Shown piece by piece: positions 33,237 through 42,649 of a DNA stretch of 64,000 nt (positions within the stretch are counted from its first letter, which is position 1; every line of letters starts with the position of its first letter). Source of the stretch: RPQJ01 sp963706755 (GTDB lineage: Bacteria > Pseudomonadota > Gammaproteobacteria > Steroidobacterales > Steroidobacteraceae); assembly GCA_963706755.1 (NCBI GenBank), contig CAVPNH010000019.1, positions 124,001-188,000 on the forward strand, given 5' to 3'. The notes beneath the pieces are model-generated. The model worked only from the letters and a program-made list of their open reading frames with translations. It did not search any database and was not told the DNA's origin. The position numbers and the translations under genes were made by a program.

Positions 33237-34142
33237 CTACGGGCTCTTCCTTCTCGCCCGCGGGTGGGCCGCGTCGTAGGTACGCGCAAGGTGCTGGAAA
33301 TCCAGGTGCGTGTACACCTGCGTCGTGCTGATGTTGGCGTGGCCGAGGAGTTCCTGCACCGCGCGCAGGTCGCCCGACGACTCGAGCAGGTGCGAGGCGA
33401 ACGAGTGGCGGAACATGTGCGGGTGCACGTGCTCGGGCAGGCCCTGCAGCCGTGCCCACTGCGCGATGCGCCGCTGCACGATGCGCGGGCCGAGGCGCCG
33501 GCCGTTCTGGCCCACGAACACGGCGGTCTCCCCGACATCCGCGAGGGTCGTCCTCTCGCGCAGCCAGCGCGACAGCGCCTCGGCCGCGTGCTTGCCGACG
33601 GGAACGATGCGCGTCTTGCGGCCTTTGCCCAGCGCCCGCACGGTCCGGTCGCGCAGGTCGAGGTCCGTGAGGTCCAGCCCGAGCAGCTCGGAGAGACGCA
33701 GCCCCGACGAATAAAAGAGCTCCATGATGGCCTTGTCGCGCACGCCGAGGCGGTCGTCCGTGCGGAACTCGAGCAGGCGGGCCATTGCGTCGGCGTCGAG
33801 CGTGACCGGCAGGCGCTTGCGGGCCTTGGGCGCCTGCACGTCGGCGGCCGGGTCGCGGGCGAGTTCGCCCTCGCGGATCAGGTAGCGGAACAGGCTCCGC
33901 GCGGCCGAGAGGCGACGCTGCACGCTGCGCGGCGCCAGCCCGCGCCGATGGCACTGCGCGGCGAAGCTGCGCACGTGCTGCGGGTCGAGTCCGTCCCAGG
34001 CGGTGATTCCCTGTTCGCCGCAGTATTCGAGCAGAGTTGCGAGGTCCCGGGCGTAGGCGGACCCGGTGTGCGGCGACAGCCGCCGTTCGTGGCGCAGGCT
34101 CCGCAGGAAGCGGGTCACACCGCCTGCGAGCGCCTCGCTCAT
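33237..34142 (-). CDS. xerC: Tyrosine recombinase XerC
   Basis: A 301-residue recombinase that resolves chromosome dimers at dif with XerD. The N-terminal SAM-like core-binding domain is at ~5-95. Catalytic residues are visible: Arg in SGLRLSELLGL, Lys in GKGRKTRIVPV, HxxR in HPHMFRHSFASHLL, His in ELLGHANISTTQ, and nucleophile Tyr in TQVYTHLDF. The dapF-DUF484-xerC order is typical of gammaproteobacterial xerC. Its start overlaps the DUF484 stop by four bases. Confidence 0.96.
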   Translation of the reverse strand: MSEALAGGVTRFLRSLRHERRLSPHTGSAYARDLATLLEYCGEQGITAWDGLDPQHVRSFAAQCHRRGLAPRSVQRRLSAARSLFRYLIREGELARDPAADVQAPKARKRLPVTLDADAMARLLEFRTDDRLGVRDKAIMELFYSSGLRLSELLGLDLTDLDLRDRTVRALGKGRKTRIVPVGKHAAEALSRWLRERTTLADVGETAVFVGQNGRRLGPRIVQRRIAQWARLQGLPEHVHPHMFRHSFASHLLESSGDLRAVQELLGHANISTTQVYTHLDFQHLARTYDAAHPRARRKSP

Positions 34143-34852
34143 TGGGCGCGGGCCGTGATTGCCTCGGTGACGATTTCGCCGATGCGCACCAGGAAGTCCG
34201 TGCTCATGGTCGGCAGGTACCGCTCCGTGTCGTTGCTCGCGATGGCGAGCAACCCGAACGAGGCGCGCTCGCCCAGCGGGATCAGCACGGTCGAGCCCAC
34301 GGGCCCGCCGTCGCCGCCGAACAGGTAATCGCGCTGCGTGTCGCGGATCTGGCCGCTGCGCGGCCGCCCCGACTCAAAGAAGGACTCGAAGATCCTGAGT
34401 TCCGCGCTGCCCCTCGGCACCACGCGCACGTGCGGGTTCTGGTGGCCGGACAGGCCGGGCACGGTGGCATCGGTCAGGAGCACCAGCCAGCGCGAGGCGC
34501 CGAAGTCCTCGCGCAGGGAGGCCTCGAGCCCGACGAGCGTCGAGGCGAGGTCGCGCGCGCGCAGCAGGCGGCGCGTCAGGCGATGCATGCGGTCCGCGAT
34601 GGCGTCATTGGTGCGGCCGTTCTCGATGAGCTCGTGGAGCTTCTGCTCGAGCGCGCCGTGCTTGTCGCGGAGCACCAGTACCTGCCGCTCGACCAGCGAG
34701 ACGGCGGCGCTGCCGCGCTGGTGCGGGAGCCGCAGGCGCGCGAGCACGCCGGGATGGCGCTCGAAGAACTCCGGGTGCGCCACGAGGTAATCGCCGACCT
34801 GCTCGTCGGCGATCGATTCCGGCTCGACGCCGCGTATCGGTTGCTTGTTCAC
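34139..34852 (-). CDS. DUF484 (GAF-like) protein
   Basis: A 237-residue protein from GTG 34852, overlapping the dapF stop by GTGA. The order is VGDYLVAHPEFFERHPGVLARL, a helical linker (VERQVLVLRDKHGALEQKLH), then a GAF-like domain to the C-terminus (SGQIRDTQRDYLFGG, GSTVLIPLGERASFGLLAIA). DUF484 proteins sit between dapF and xerC in many gammaproteobacteria with no established function. Confidence 0.9.
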   Translation of the reverse strand: MNKQPIRGVEPESIADEQVGDYLVAHPEFFERHPGVLARLRLPHQRGSAAVSLVERQVLVLRDKHGALEQKLHELIENGRTNDAIADRMHRLTRRLLRARDLASTLVGLEASLREDFGASRWLVLLTDATVPGLSGHQNPHVRVVPRGSAELRIFESFFESGRPRSGQIRDTQRDYLFGGDGGPVGSTVLIPLGERASFGLLAIASNDTERYLPTMSTDFLVRIGEIVTEAITARAQ

Positions 34853-35706
34853 GTTGCTCTCCCCTGCGCGACGTCCGGGACGTCCACCTGGCCTTCGAAG
34901 GCCGTCTCCGCCGGTCCCGTGAGCCAGATCGGTTCGCCCGGACCCGGCCACTGCACCGTAAGCCGACCGCCGGGCAGGTCCACGCGGACTTCCTCGGCGA
35001 GCGGTCCATGTCTTCGCGCGACCGCGACGGCCGCGCACGCTCCCGTGCCACAGGCCTGCGTTTCGCCGGCGCCCCGCTCGAACACGCGCAGCCGCACATG
35101 GTCAGGCGCGACGATCTCCAGGAAGCCGACGTTCACCCGCCGCGGAAAGCGCGCGTGATTCTCCATCGCGGGTCCAACGCTGTCCACCGGAGCATCGTCC
35201 ACGGATCTCACGCGAATCACGGCGTGCGGATTGCCGATGGACACCGCGCCGAACTCGACCGGCCCCGAGGGCAGGTCGAGGTGGTAGCTCGGCGCCTCGT
35301 GCTCGGCCGCGAACGGCAGCGCCGCCGGCGCGAAGTCCGGCACGCCCATCGCGACCGAGACCGACCCGTCGCGCCGCAACCGTGCCTCGACGAGGCCGCC
35401 GGGGCTGTCCATCAACAGCGGCCGGTCCCGGCGCGAGGCCCGCGTCGCCACGAGGCGCGCGATGCAGCGCGCACCATTGCCACACTGCTCGACCTCGGAG
35501 CCGTCGGCGTTGAAGATGCGGTAGTAGAGGTCCGTTCCGGCGCGTCGCGGCGGTTCGAGGACGAGCGCCTGGTCAAAGCCGATGCCCGTGCGACGGTCCG
35601 CGAGGCGGCGCAGGGTTGCGGAGGAGGGCACTTCGTCCGGGCCGGCGGCGTCGAAGACGATGAAGTCGTTGCCGAGTCCATGCATCTTCGTGAAGGCGAG
35701 CCGCAT
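34849..35706 (-). CDS. dapF: Diaminopimelate epimerase
   Basis: A 285-residue enzyme converting LL- to meso-diaminopimelate for lysine and peptidoglycan. The two catalytic cysteines lie in EQCGNGARCIAR and TQACGTGACAAVAVA; MHGLGNDFIVFD is the N-terminal signature. Family length is ~275, so it is intact. It is the first gene of dapF-DUF484-xerC, each overlapping the next by four bases. Confidence 0.96.
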   Translation of the reverse strand: MRLAFTKMHGLGNDFIVFDAAGPDEVPSSATLRRLADRRTGIGFDQALVLEPPRRAGTDLYYRIFNADGSEVEQCGNGARCIARLVATRASRRDRPLLMDSPGGLVEARLRRDGSVSVAMGVPDFAPAALPFAAEHEAPSYHLDLPSGPVEFGAVSIGNPHAVIRVRSVDDAPVDSVGPAMENHARFPRRVNVGFLEIVAPDHVRLRVFERGAGETQACGTGACAAVAVARRHGPLAEEVRVDLPGGRLTVQWPGPGEPIWLTGPAETAFEGQVDVPDVAQGRAT

Positions 35707-35727
35707 ACGCGCAAGGATATCCGACGC

Positions 35728-36618
35728 TCAACGCGCCTGCGCGCGCATTTCCTCGAGACTCGCCGCAATTCCTGATGCGAGGCTCGCGTAGCGCGGGGCC
35801 ACGCCGAGTTCCTCGCGCATGCGCCGCGTGAGGACTCGGCGCGACTCGACGAGGAACTCGAGCAGCCCCGGGTTCACCTGGCCCTGCGCCTCGGCCAGCG
35901 AGACGAGGCGGGGCGGCGGCAGGCCGGCGAGGCTCGCTGTCTCCTGCAGGAACCCGGTCGTGCTCGCGTGATCGCCGTCGCCCACGTTGAAGACACCGCT
36001 CACTGGCTGCTCGATGGCCGCGATGCAGGCGGCGACGAGATCGTCCACGTGGATGCGGTTGCCGGGCCCGCAGTCTTCCGGACGGAGCGCGGGCTCACCG
36101 CGGCCCAGCCGTTCCAGCGGCAGTCGGTGGGGCCCGTAGATTCCGGGAACGCGCAGCACCACGGAGCGCACGCCGCGGTCGCCGCACCACGCGGTCGCGG
36201 CTCGTTCGGCCGCAAGCCGGCGGCGCGAGCGGTCGTTCGTGGGTGCGGCCGGGCTCGTCTCGTCGACCGCGGCACCGCCCGTGTCGCCGTAGACGCCGGT
36301 CGTGCTCATGTACAGGAGCACCGATGGCAGCGCAGGCCCCAGTGCTGCGAGGAATCGCTCGAGACGCGGGTCCGCTGCGCCGGACGCGGGCGGAGGTGCG
36401 AGGTAGGCCACGGCGGCACCCGGGGGAATCCGGCGCAGGGCCGGGGATGGCGGGTCCGCGTCGAGGTCGGCACAGATCGTGTCGCTGCCCTGCGCGCGCA
36501 GCTCCGCGAGCATCGGCGGTGATCTCGCGAGCGCAACGACCTGCCACGACTCCAGGAGCCGCATCGCCAGCCGGCGACCGACGTAGCCGCAGCCCGCGAT
36601 GAGCAAGGTGCGATCCAT
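35728..36618 (-). CDS. NAD(P)-dependent epimerase/dehydratase family protein (atypical SDR)
   Basis: A 296-residue Rossmann-fold protein from ATG 36618. LIAGCGYVGRRLAMRLLESW is a modified glycine-rich nucleotide loop (GxGxxG), followed by LLYMSTTGVYGDTGG, VVLRVPGIYGPHRLPLERL and NRIHVDDLVAACIAA. It resembles YeeZ/SDR-a5 proteins of unknown substrate. It diverges from the flavin reductase gene and lies 21 bases before dapF. Confidence 0.85.
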   Translation of the reverse strand: MDRTLLIAGCGYVGRRLAMRLLESWQVVALARSPPMLAELRAQGSDTICADLDADPPSPALRRIPPGAAVAYLAPPPASGAADPRLERFLAALGPALPSVLLYMSTTGVYGDTGGAAVDETSPAAPTNDRSRRRLAAERAATAWCGDRGVRSVVLRVPGIYGPHRLPLERLGRGEPALRPEDCGPGNRIHVDDLVAACIAAIEQPVSGVFNVGDGDHASTTGFLQETASLAGLPPPRLVSLAEAQGQVNPGLLEFLVESRRVLTRRMREELGVAPRYASLASGIAASLEEMRAQAR

Positions 36619-36682
36619 GCCGCCTAGGATACGCGGCGCGTGCGGCGCCGCGCGGCCCGGATCTTCGTGGCATCCTTCGCAC

Positions 36683-37726
36683 ATGCCGCAGGTCACGCTC
36701 GTTCCGTCGGGCCAGGATTTCACCGTCGAGAGCGGCGAGCCGGTACTCGCCGGCGCGCTGCGTGCCGGGCTCAACCTGCCGCACAGCTGCAAGGGTGGTC
36801 ACTGCGCGTCCTGCCTCGCGCGGATCCTGGACGGCGAGGTCGCGTACGCGGGCGAGCGGCCTCCGGGGATCACGGCGGAAGAGGCGGGCGCCGGTTTCGC
36901 GCTGCTCTGCCAGGCTCGGGCGCTGTCGGACCTGCGCGTCGAGGCGCGGGAAGTCCGCCCTGCGCCCGAGGTCGAGGTGAAGAGCCTGCCGTGCCGCATC
37001 GAGCGAAAGGAGCAGCTCGCCCCGGACGTGATGGCGGTCTTCCTGCGACTGCCTGCGGTCGAGGAGCTGCACTACCGTGCGGGGCAGTACCTGGACGTGA
37101 TGCTGTCGGAAGGCCGGCGCCGAAGCTTCTCGATCGCGAGCGCGCCGGCGGACGGCCGGCTGCTCGAGCTGCACGTGCGTCGCGCATCCACGACCGGGTT
37201 CACGGCCCGGCTCTTCGACAGCCTGCGTCCCGGTGCGCTGCTGCGCATCGAGGGGCCGCTCGGGCAGTTCTGGTTGCGGGCGGAATCCCCACGACCTGCG
37301 CTCATGGTGGGTGGCGGCACGGGATACGCGCCGCTCAGGGCCATGCTGCGGCAGCTCGTGGCAACCGGCGACCGGCGGCAGGTGACCCTTTACTGGGGTG
37401 TGCGCGATTCCGCCGGGCTCTACGAGCACGAGTGGCTGCGCGGCCTGGAACGGGAGCGCCCCGGCTTCCGCTATATCCCGGTCCTGTCGGACGCCGCCGC
37501 TTCGGGCGCGGGCATGCGCGCGGGCTTGGTGCACGAGGCAGCGCTCGCAGACCACCCGGACATTGCGCGCTTCGACGTCTACGCGAGTGGCCCGCCCGCG
37601 ATGATCGACGTCATCCGTTCGCGCACGGTGGCTGCCGGCCTGCCGCGTGAGCAGCTCCACTTCGACTCGTTCGACTACGCGCCGGACACGCTCGCGAAAA
37701 TGGGCGCGAAGGGCGCGCGATCCTGA
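36683..37726 (+). CDS. 2Fe-2S/FAD-dependent NAD(P)H reductase (CDP-6-deoxyglucoseen reductase-like)
   Basis: A 347-residue electron-transfer protein from ATG 36683. Residues ~1-90 are a plant-type ferredoxin with cluster cysteines in LPHSCKGGHCASCLARIL and LLCQAR. The FAD domain has RRRSFSIASAP, and the NAD(P) domain has LMVGGGTGYAPLRAML and CT-type residues near the end. Such reductases feed oxygenases or the Fre-like pathway. The partner oxygenase is not in the window. Confidence 0.9.
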   Translation: MPQVTLVPSGQDFTVESGEPVLAGALRAGLNLPHSCKGGHCASCLARILDGEVAYAGERPPGITAEEAGAGFALLCQARALSDLRVEAREVRPAPEVEVKSLPCRIERKEQLAPDVMAVFLRLPAVEELHYRAGQYLDVMLSEGRRRSFSIASAPADGRLLELHVRRASTTGFTARLFDSLRPGALLRIEGPLGQFWLRAESPRPALMVGGGTGYAPLRAMLRQLVATGDRRQVTLYWGVRDSAGLYEHEWLRGLERERPGFRYIPVLSDAAASGAGMRAGLVHEAALADHPDIARFDVYASGPPAMIDVIRSRTVAAGLPREQLHFDSFDYAPDTLAKMGAKGARS

Positions 37727-37733
37727 CGGGTCT

Positions 37734-38942
37734 TCAGCGCCGCCTGAGCCGCACCCGCGGCACGTTGGGCCGGCGACCCACCGACAGGGTCACGGCCTTG
37801 CGCAGGCACTCCGCGGCCCTCGCGCCCTCGCCGATCTGCTCGAGCAGTTCGGCGAGGATCAGGCTGTTCTCGGAGCTCGGTCGTCGAGCGAGGCTGGCCT
37901 CGAGGTAGCTGCGCGCCTTGCCGACGAGGTCCGCGCGCAGGCAGAGCCGCGCGCAACTCGCGAGCAGCTCGGCGTCCTCGGGCCGCTTGCGCAGCCAGGC
38001 CTCCGCGCGCTCCAGCGGCACGAGCGGGTCGGGGAGCACCAGTTCACCGTACAGCCGGACGGCCGCCGAGTCCGGCTGCTCCTCGATGAGTTCGCGCAGG
38101 ACTTTCTCGGCCGTCGGGTGATCCCTGCAGGTCATCGCGGCCCGCGCGTAGGTCACGATCGACGACGGCAATTTCCGCACGCCGCGCGACAGGCCCGACC
38201 ACGCCTTCTCGAGGCGCGACTGGTCGGCAGCATCGCCCGCGGCGCGGATTTCCTCGAGCTGCACCTGGGCCAGGAGCTCGTTCACCTGTGCCGCGGGCAG
38301 TTCCTTTGCGCTCCTGAGGCGCGGTGCGAGCGCCAGCAACCGGTCGCCGCGACCGAGCTTCGGGTAGAGATGCCCGAGGAGCTCGAGGCCACGCGAGTTC
38401 AGGTCGCCCGACGCGTCGAGCTGCTCGAGTGTCTGCACGGCCGCTTCGTTCTGCCCACGCCTGATCTGCATCTCGGCCAGCGTGACGAGTGCCGCCGCCC
38501 GTTCCTCGGGCGCGTTTTCCTGCGCGTGTGCGAGCCACTTGTCGCGGCGGTCGATGGCGTCCTGCAGGTCCGCCGCGCGCGCCGCGACCAGGTAGTTGGC
38601 GGTCGGCGAATCCGCATCCGTCGCGGACCGCGAGAGAAGTTCCTCTGCGCTGCGCCAGTTGCCGGCGGCGAGGTCGAGGAGTCCGCGCCCGGTGTCGCTG
38701 CGGGCGCGTCGGCGGCGTCTCTCGGTGCGCAGGTCCGCGAGCCGTCGGCGGGCCCCCGCCGCGCGGCTGACGACGCGCGCCGTGAGGTGGGCGGCGCCGA
38801 GCAGCAGCAGGAACATGGGCAAGGTCGTCTCGACCAGCGACCGGCCCGCGCGGATGGCCACGTAGCCCGGGTCATCGAGCAGGAACTGGGCGAGCAGCCC
38901 TCCGCCCACGAGCGCCAGGACCACGATCACGGCGCCCTTCAT
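37734..38942 (-). CDS. hemY: HemY-type inner-membrane TPR protein
   Basis: A 402-residue protein from ATG 38942, overlapping the hemX stop (ATGA). Two N-terminal helices (VIVVLALVGGGLLAQFLL; ETTLPMFLLLLGAAHLTARV) are followed by a helical TPR region (NYLVAARAADLQDAIDRRDK, LLGHLYPKLGRGDRLLALA). This is the gammaproteobacterial HemY of the hemCDXY cluster, not protoporphyrinogen oxidase. It is proposed to help haem synthesis or envelope processes. Confidence 0.9.
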   Translation of the reverse strand: MKGAVIVVLALVGGGLLAQFLLDDPGYVAIRAGRSLVETTLPMFLLLLGAAHLTARVVSRAAGARRRLADLRTERRRRRARSDTGRGLLDLAAGNWRSAEELLSRSATDADSPTANYLVAARAADLQDAIDRRDKWLAHAQENAPEERAAALVTLAEMQIRRGQNEAAVQTLEQLDASGDLNSRGLELLGHLYPKLGRGDRLLALAPRLRSAKELPAAQVNELLAQVQLEEIRAAGDAADQSRLEKAWSGLSRGVRKLPSSIVTYARAAMTCRDHPTAEKVLRELIEEQPDSAAVRLYGELVLPDPLVPLERAEAWLRKRPEDAELLASCARLCLRADLVGKARSYLEASLARRPSSENSLILAELLEQIGEGARAAECLRKAVTLSVGRRPNVPRVRLRRR

Positions 38943-39982
38943 GGCACCGTCGCGCCCCCGTGCGTCACCAGCTGCAACTGGCGGGCCGCCGCGCCGATCG
39001 CCGGTCGCGCCGGCTCGACGTTCGCGCTGCGCAGCGCTGCGATTTCCGCCTGCGCGGCCACGACCCCGGGCGAGGAGGGGTCGAAGAATTCCGTGAGCCA
39101 GGTGCCCGCGGCCTGCAGTGACTGCGTATAGGCCGCACCGTCGGGTTGCATGGCCGCGACGCGCGCGGCGAACAGCAGCAGTTCGAGGTGCTGCTTGCGC
39201 AGGGACTGTTCTACCGGCGTGACCAGCCGCGAGGTCGCCGGATCCACTCTCCTGAACGACACGAGGCCGGCCAGCGCGTCGGCAATGCGATGCAGTGCGC
39301 GCCGGAACGCGCCGGTGGGCTCCGGTGCCGTGTCGGCCTGCGATCCCCTGGTCACGGGCACGCCGAGCACCGGCAGCGTGGGCACGGTGTCCTCGAGCGC
39401 CGCGATCCGCGCCAGTATGGCGGGCATGTCCGGCAGGGGCACCGCGCGCAGTGCCGCGAGGTCCTGGGCCAGGAGGCGCCGCACCTCGGTCATCGCCGGG
39501 TCCTTGAGCGCCGCGAGCCGCGCATCGGCCGCTTCCATGGCCGCGATCGCCGTGCCCACGTCGCGATCCAGGTAGAGCTGTCGCTCGGCGAGGTCGAGCA
39601 GGTACAGCGCCTCCGCGCGCGCCCATGCGCGCTGGGGCGCCTCGGTGCGGGCTTTCAGCTCCTCGACGCCGCGCCCGAGCACCGCGAGCTGCGCGGGCAA
39701 TTCCTTCAGTTCGCGCAGCTCGGAACGCAGCGCGTTCTGCGAGGTGTCGAGTCGGGCGTTGAGCGTCGAGACCTGGCCCGCCAGGCGATCACGCGACGCA
39801 CGCAGCTCCACTGCCTGCCGGCGTACGCGGTCGATGCGGTCGTCGAACTGGCTGAATCGCCAGTGTGCGTAGATCGCGAGCAGCAGGGCCAGCACGGCCA
39901 GCACGAACAGCATCGGGCTCGCGCCGCCGCCCGTGCGGCGGGAGTTCATGTCACTGGACAGGGATTCGATTTCGGCGGACAT
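38939..39982 (-). CDS. hemX: HemX-like membrane protein
   Basis: A 347-residue protein with one helix near residues 22-42 (PMLFVLAVLALLLAIYAHW), then a coiled coil (IDRVRRQAVELRASRDRL) and a periplasmic helical domain (RAEALYLLDLAERQLYLDRD). It is the fused-from-UPM-like HemX family located between hemD and hemY. Its catalytic role is unproven; an older methyltransferase label has no support in this sequence. Confidence 0.88.
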   Translation of the reverse strand: MSAEIESLSSDMNSRRTGGGASPMLFVLAVLALLLAIYAHWRFSQFDDRIDRVRRQAVELRASRDRLAGQVSTLNARLDTSQNALRSELRELKELPAQLAVLGRGVEELKARTEAPQRAWARAEALYLLDLAERQLYLDRDVGTAIAAMEAADARLAALKDPAMTEVRRLLAQDLAALRAVPLPDMPAILARIAALEDTVPTLPVLGVPVTRGSQADTAPEPTGAFRRALHRIADALAGLVSFRRVDPATSRLVTPVEQSLRKQHLELLLFAARVAAMQPDGAAYTQSLQAAGTWLTEFFDPSSPGVVAAQAEIAALRSANVEPARPAIGAAARQLQLVTHGGATVP

Positions 39983-40022
39983 CGGCTTCGCGCGGGCGCG
40001 CCCCGGACTCCCGCGGATCGTA

Positions 40023-40808
40023 TCACGCAGGCGCTATCGCGCCTTCGCCCGGAGGACGAAGTTTCAGCGCATCGAGCATCGCCTCGTCCTCGGCGCTTCG
40101 GGCGACGACTACCTGGCCGCGCCACCCCAGGCGGCGAGCTTCCGCCGCGACCCGCTCGCCCGGCACGAGCAGCGGGACGTCGCGCAGCCACGGGTAGCGT
40201 GCGCCGGGCGCGATGGCGAGCAGCGATTCGAGTACTTCCACGCTGGTCACCGACACGACGACCGACGCGGACTCGCGGGCATGGTCGAGCGCCAGCAGTG
40301 CTTCGGCCGACGGCACCGGCTGCGCGCGGCGGTAGACCTCGGCCGTGCGCACCACGGCGCCCCGCTCGGCGAATCCCGCGCGCAGCGCGTCGCGGCCGCC
40401 GACGCCCTTGACGATCAGGATCCGCCGCGCGCGTACCTCCGCGAACTCCGGCAACGCGAGCAGGCTCTCGGAGTCGGCGCCCGACGCGGGCACTGCGTCC
40501 ACCCGGATGCGCGCGTCCGCGAGCGCCCGTGCCGTCGCACGGCCGATTGCGGCGACCCGGGCCCGCTCGGGCCGCCCGATCTGCGGGAGCGAGTGCTCCA
40601 CAGCATTTGCGCTGGTGTAGACGACCCAGTCGAACGCGTCCGGCACGAGCGCGGTACGCGCCGCGGCATCGAGCGTCGCGGGTTCGATCATGAGCGCCGG
40701 GAAGGCAATGCCTGCGGCTCCGTGTTCACGCAGCCGCTCGATGAAACGCGCCGCCTGGCGCGCAGGTCGCGTCACGACCACCGCGAGGCCTGCGAGCGGC
40801 AAGGTCAC
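40023..40808 (-). CDS. hemD: Uroporphyrinogen-III synthase
   Basis: A 261-residue cyclase converting hydroxymethylbilane to uroporphyrinogen III. It starts at GTG 40808, overlapping the hemC stop by GTGA. The fold is the two-lobed HemD with LAVVVTRPARQAARFIERL, FDWVVYTSANAVEH, VAAIGRATARAL and VVVSVTSVEVLESLL. The sequence is variable in this family; placement between hemC and hemX makes the call firm. Confidence 0.93.
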   Translation of the reverse strand: MTLPLAGLAVVVTRPARQAARFIERLREHGAAGIAFPALMIEPATLDAAARTALVPDAFDWVVYTSANAVEHSLPQIGRPERARVAAIGRATARALADARIRVDAVPASGADSESLLALPEFAEVRARRILIVKGVGGRDALRAGFAERGAVVRTAEVYRRAQPVPSAEALLALDHARESASVVVSVTSVEVLESLLAIAPGARYPWLRDVPLLVPGERVAAEARRLGWRGQVVVARSAEDEAMLDALKLRPPGEGAIAPA

Positions 40809-41746
40809 GGTGGCGGAACGGCCTCGAGTCGCAGGCGCTCGAGCAGCGCGCCGGCACCCGCGGCCTGCATGCGGCGGGCGAGCGCGAGGCCCAGATCGTC
40901 CGCGCTGGCGGCCGGACCCGCGATGCTGTCGCGGTACACCTCGGTCCCGTCGGGTGCGCCGACGAAGCCGCGCAGGGTGAGCGAGCCCGCGGCCAGCGTC
41001 GCGTGCGCGGCGATCGGCGAGTGGCAACTTCCGTCCAGCGCCCGGGCGAAGGCGCGCTCGGCCGAGAGGCGCACGAAGGAGTCCTCGTGGTGCAGCGCCG
41101 CCAGCACGTCGCGGCTGCGGGCGTCGTCCTCGCGGCACTCGATGCCGATCACGCCCTGTCCGACGGCCGGCACGCAGAGGTCGGCGTCGAGCACCTCGGT
41201 AATGCGATCGCCCAGGCCCAGCCGCTCGAGACCGGCGCAGGCGAGCAGGATCGCGTCCAGGCCGCCCTCCCCGAGGCGGCGCAGGCGCGTGTCCACGTTG
41301 CCGCGCAGCAGCTCGAGCGCGAGGTCCGGTCGCGCGTGGCGCAGCTGCGCCTGGCGGCGCGGGCTCGAGGTGCCGACACGCGCGCCGCGCGGCAGGTCGG
41401 CGAAGCGCCGGAACCTGAGCGAGAGGAATGCGTCGTTCGGATTGGCGCGCGGCAGTGCGGCGGCGATGCGAAAGCCCGGCGGCAGTTCGCTCGGCACGTC
41501 CTTCATCGAGTGCACCGCGATGTCGGCGCGGCCTTCCTGCATCGCGACCTCGAGTTCCTTCACGAACAGGCCCTTGCCACCGACCTCGGCGAGCGCGCGA
41601 TCCAGCACGCGGTCGCCCTGCGTGCTCATCGGCAGGAGTTCAAACGGGACCTGCGGATGGGCGGTTCGGAGCAGCGCCAGGACGTGTTCGGCCTGCCAGA
41701 GCGCGAGCTTGCTGCGACGGGTAGCGATGCGTATCGGGTTCGACAA
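40805..41746 (-). CDS. hemC: Porphobilinogen deaminase (hydroxymethylbilane synthase)
   Basis: A 313-residue enzyme polymerising four porphobilinogens. RIATRRSKLALWQAEHV opens the protein, HSMKDVPSELP and VGTSSPRRQAQLRH line the active site, and the dipyrromethane cofactor Cys is in ALDGSCHSPIAAHA. The start is taken as TTG 41746: GGAG lies six bases before it and the protein then begins (M)SNPIRIATR as in relatives. A GTG at 41773 is possible but has no good ribosome site. Confidence 0.96.
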   Translation of the reverse strand: MSNPIRIATRRSKLALWQAEHVLALLRTAHPQVPFELLPMSTQGDRVLDRALAEVGGKGLFVKELEVAMQEGRADIAVHSMKDVPSELPPGFRIAAALPRANPNDAFLSLRFRRFADLPRGARVGTSSPRRQAQLRHARPDLALELLRGNVDTRLRRLGEGGLDAILLACAGLERLGLGDRITEVLDADLCVPAVGQGVIGIECREDDARSRDVLAALHHEDSFVRLSAERAFARALDGSCHSPIAAHATLAAGSLTLRGFVGAPDGTEVYRDSIAGPAASADDLGLALARRMQAAGAGALLERLRLEAVPPP

Positions 41747-41775
41747 GCGGGACTCCGGGATGGTCGTGGTCACTT

Positions 41776-42648
41776 TCAGGTTCCGAACAGGGAGTCCTTG
41801 AGCCGGAACAGTGTCGAGATGTCCTCGTCGCCGTGCCCCTGCTCGATGAGCAGGCGGTATTGCGGCAACGTCGTCTCGACGATCGGCAGCTGCACGCCGT
41901 GGCGCGCCGCCATGTCGCGGCAGATGCGCAGGTCTTTTTCGTGCAGCCGCACGCGAAAGCCGGCCGGGTAGGCCCCGCGCACCATGTTCGGGGCGCGGTT
42001 GACGAAGTACCAGCTCGAGCCGGCGCCCTTGCCGAGCGTGTCGATGAGTTTCTCGAGCGGCAACCCTTCGGCTTTCGCGAAGGCCATGGCTTCCGCGACC
42101 GCCTGGATGATGCCGGCGCACATGATCTGGTTCGTGGCCTTCGCCGCCTGCCCCGCGCCGCTCGGCCCGAAATGGGTGACCGTCCGGCCCATCGCCGCGA
42201 GCACGGGCCCCGCGCGCTCAAATGTCGCGAACTCGCCCCCGACCATGATCGCGAGCGTGCCGTCGCGCGCTCCCTCGACGCCGCCGCTGACCGGCGCGTC
42301 GAGGAATTCGGCGCCACGTTCGGCAAGACGGGCGGCCGCAGTGCGCGCCGTGTCCGAGCTCACGGTCGAGCAGTCGATGACGATCGTGCCCCGACGCAGG
42401 CCGGGCAGCATCGCGTCCACCACCGCCAGCACGTCCGCGTCCGCGGAGACGCACAACACGATGACGTCGCAGGCCGCGGCCAGCGCGGCGGGGCTGTCGG
42501 CCGCGGCGACGCCGAGTTCGGCCGCGAGTTCACCGGCCACCGACGACGTGCGGTTCCAGACGCCCCCGAGGAGCCCGGCCTTGTGCAGATTGCGGGCCAT
42601 GCCCCGGCCCATGGCGCCGAGGCCGACGAATCCGGCGGCGAGGCTCAC
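41776..42648 (-). CDS. 3-hydroxyisobutyrate dehydrogenase-family oxidoreductase
   Basis: A 290-residue NAD(P)-dependent beta-hydroxyacid dehydrogenase. The Rossmann motif GFVGLGAMGRGMARNL is at residues ~6-21, the substrate loop is LDAPVSGGVEGARDG, and the catalytic Lys is in GAGQAAKATNQIMCAG. Relatives act on hydroxyisobutyrate, tartronate semialdehyde, or succinic semialdehyde; the substrate cannot be told. It lies between hemC and a DUF4124 gene on the same strand. Confidence 0.9.
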   Translation of the reverse strand: MSLAAGFVGLGAMGRGMARNLHKAGLLGGVWNRTSSVAGELAAELGVAAADSPAALAAACDVIVLCVSADADVLAVVDAMLPGLRRGTIVIDCSTVSSDTARTAAARLAERGAEFLDAPVSGGVEGARDGTLAIMVGGEFATFERAGPVLAAMGRTVTHFGPSGAGQAAKATNQIMCAGIIQAVAEAMAFAKAEGLPLEKLIDTLGKGAGSSWYFVNRAPNMVRGAYPAGFRVRLHEKDLRICRDMAARHGVQLPIVETTLPQYRLLIEQGHGDEDISTLFRLKDSLFGT

Positions 42649-42649
42649 G

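Noticed and set aside
37734..39626. An apparent 630-residue protein extending hemY upstream
   Set aside because: The upstream part is out-of-frame hemX. The ATG at 38942 gives a normal HemY start and the ATGA overlap expected in this operon. The same reasoning excludes the long extensions of dinB, mdh, hemC and hemD.
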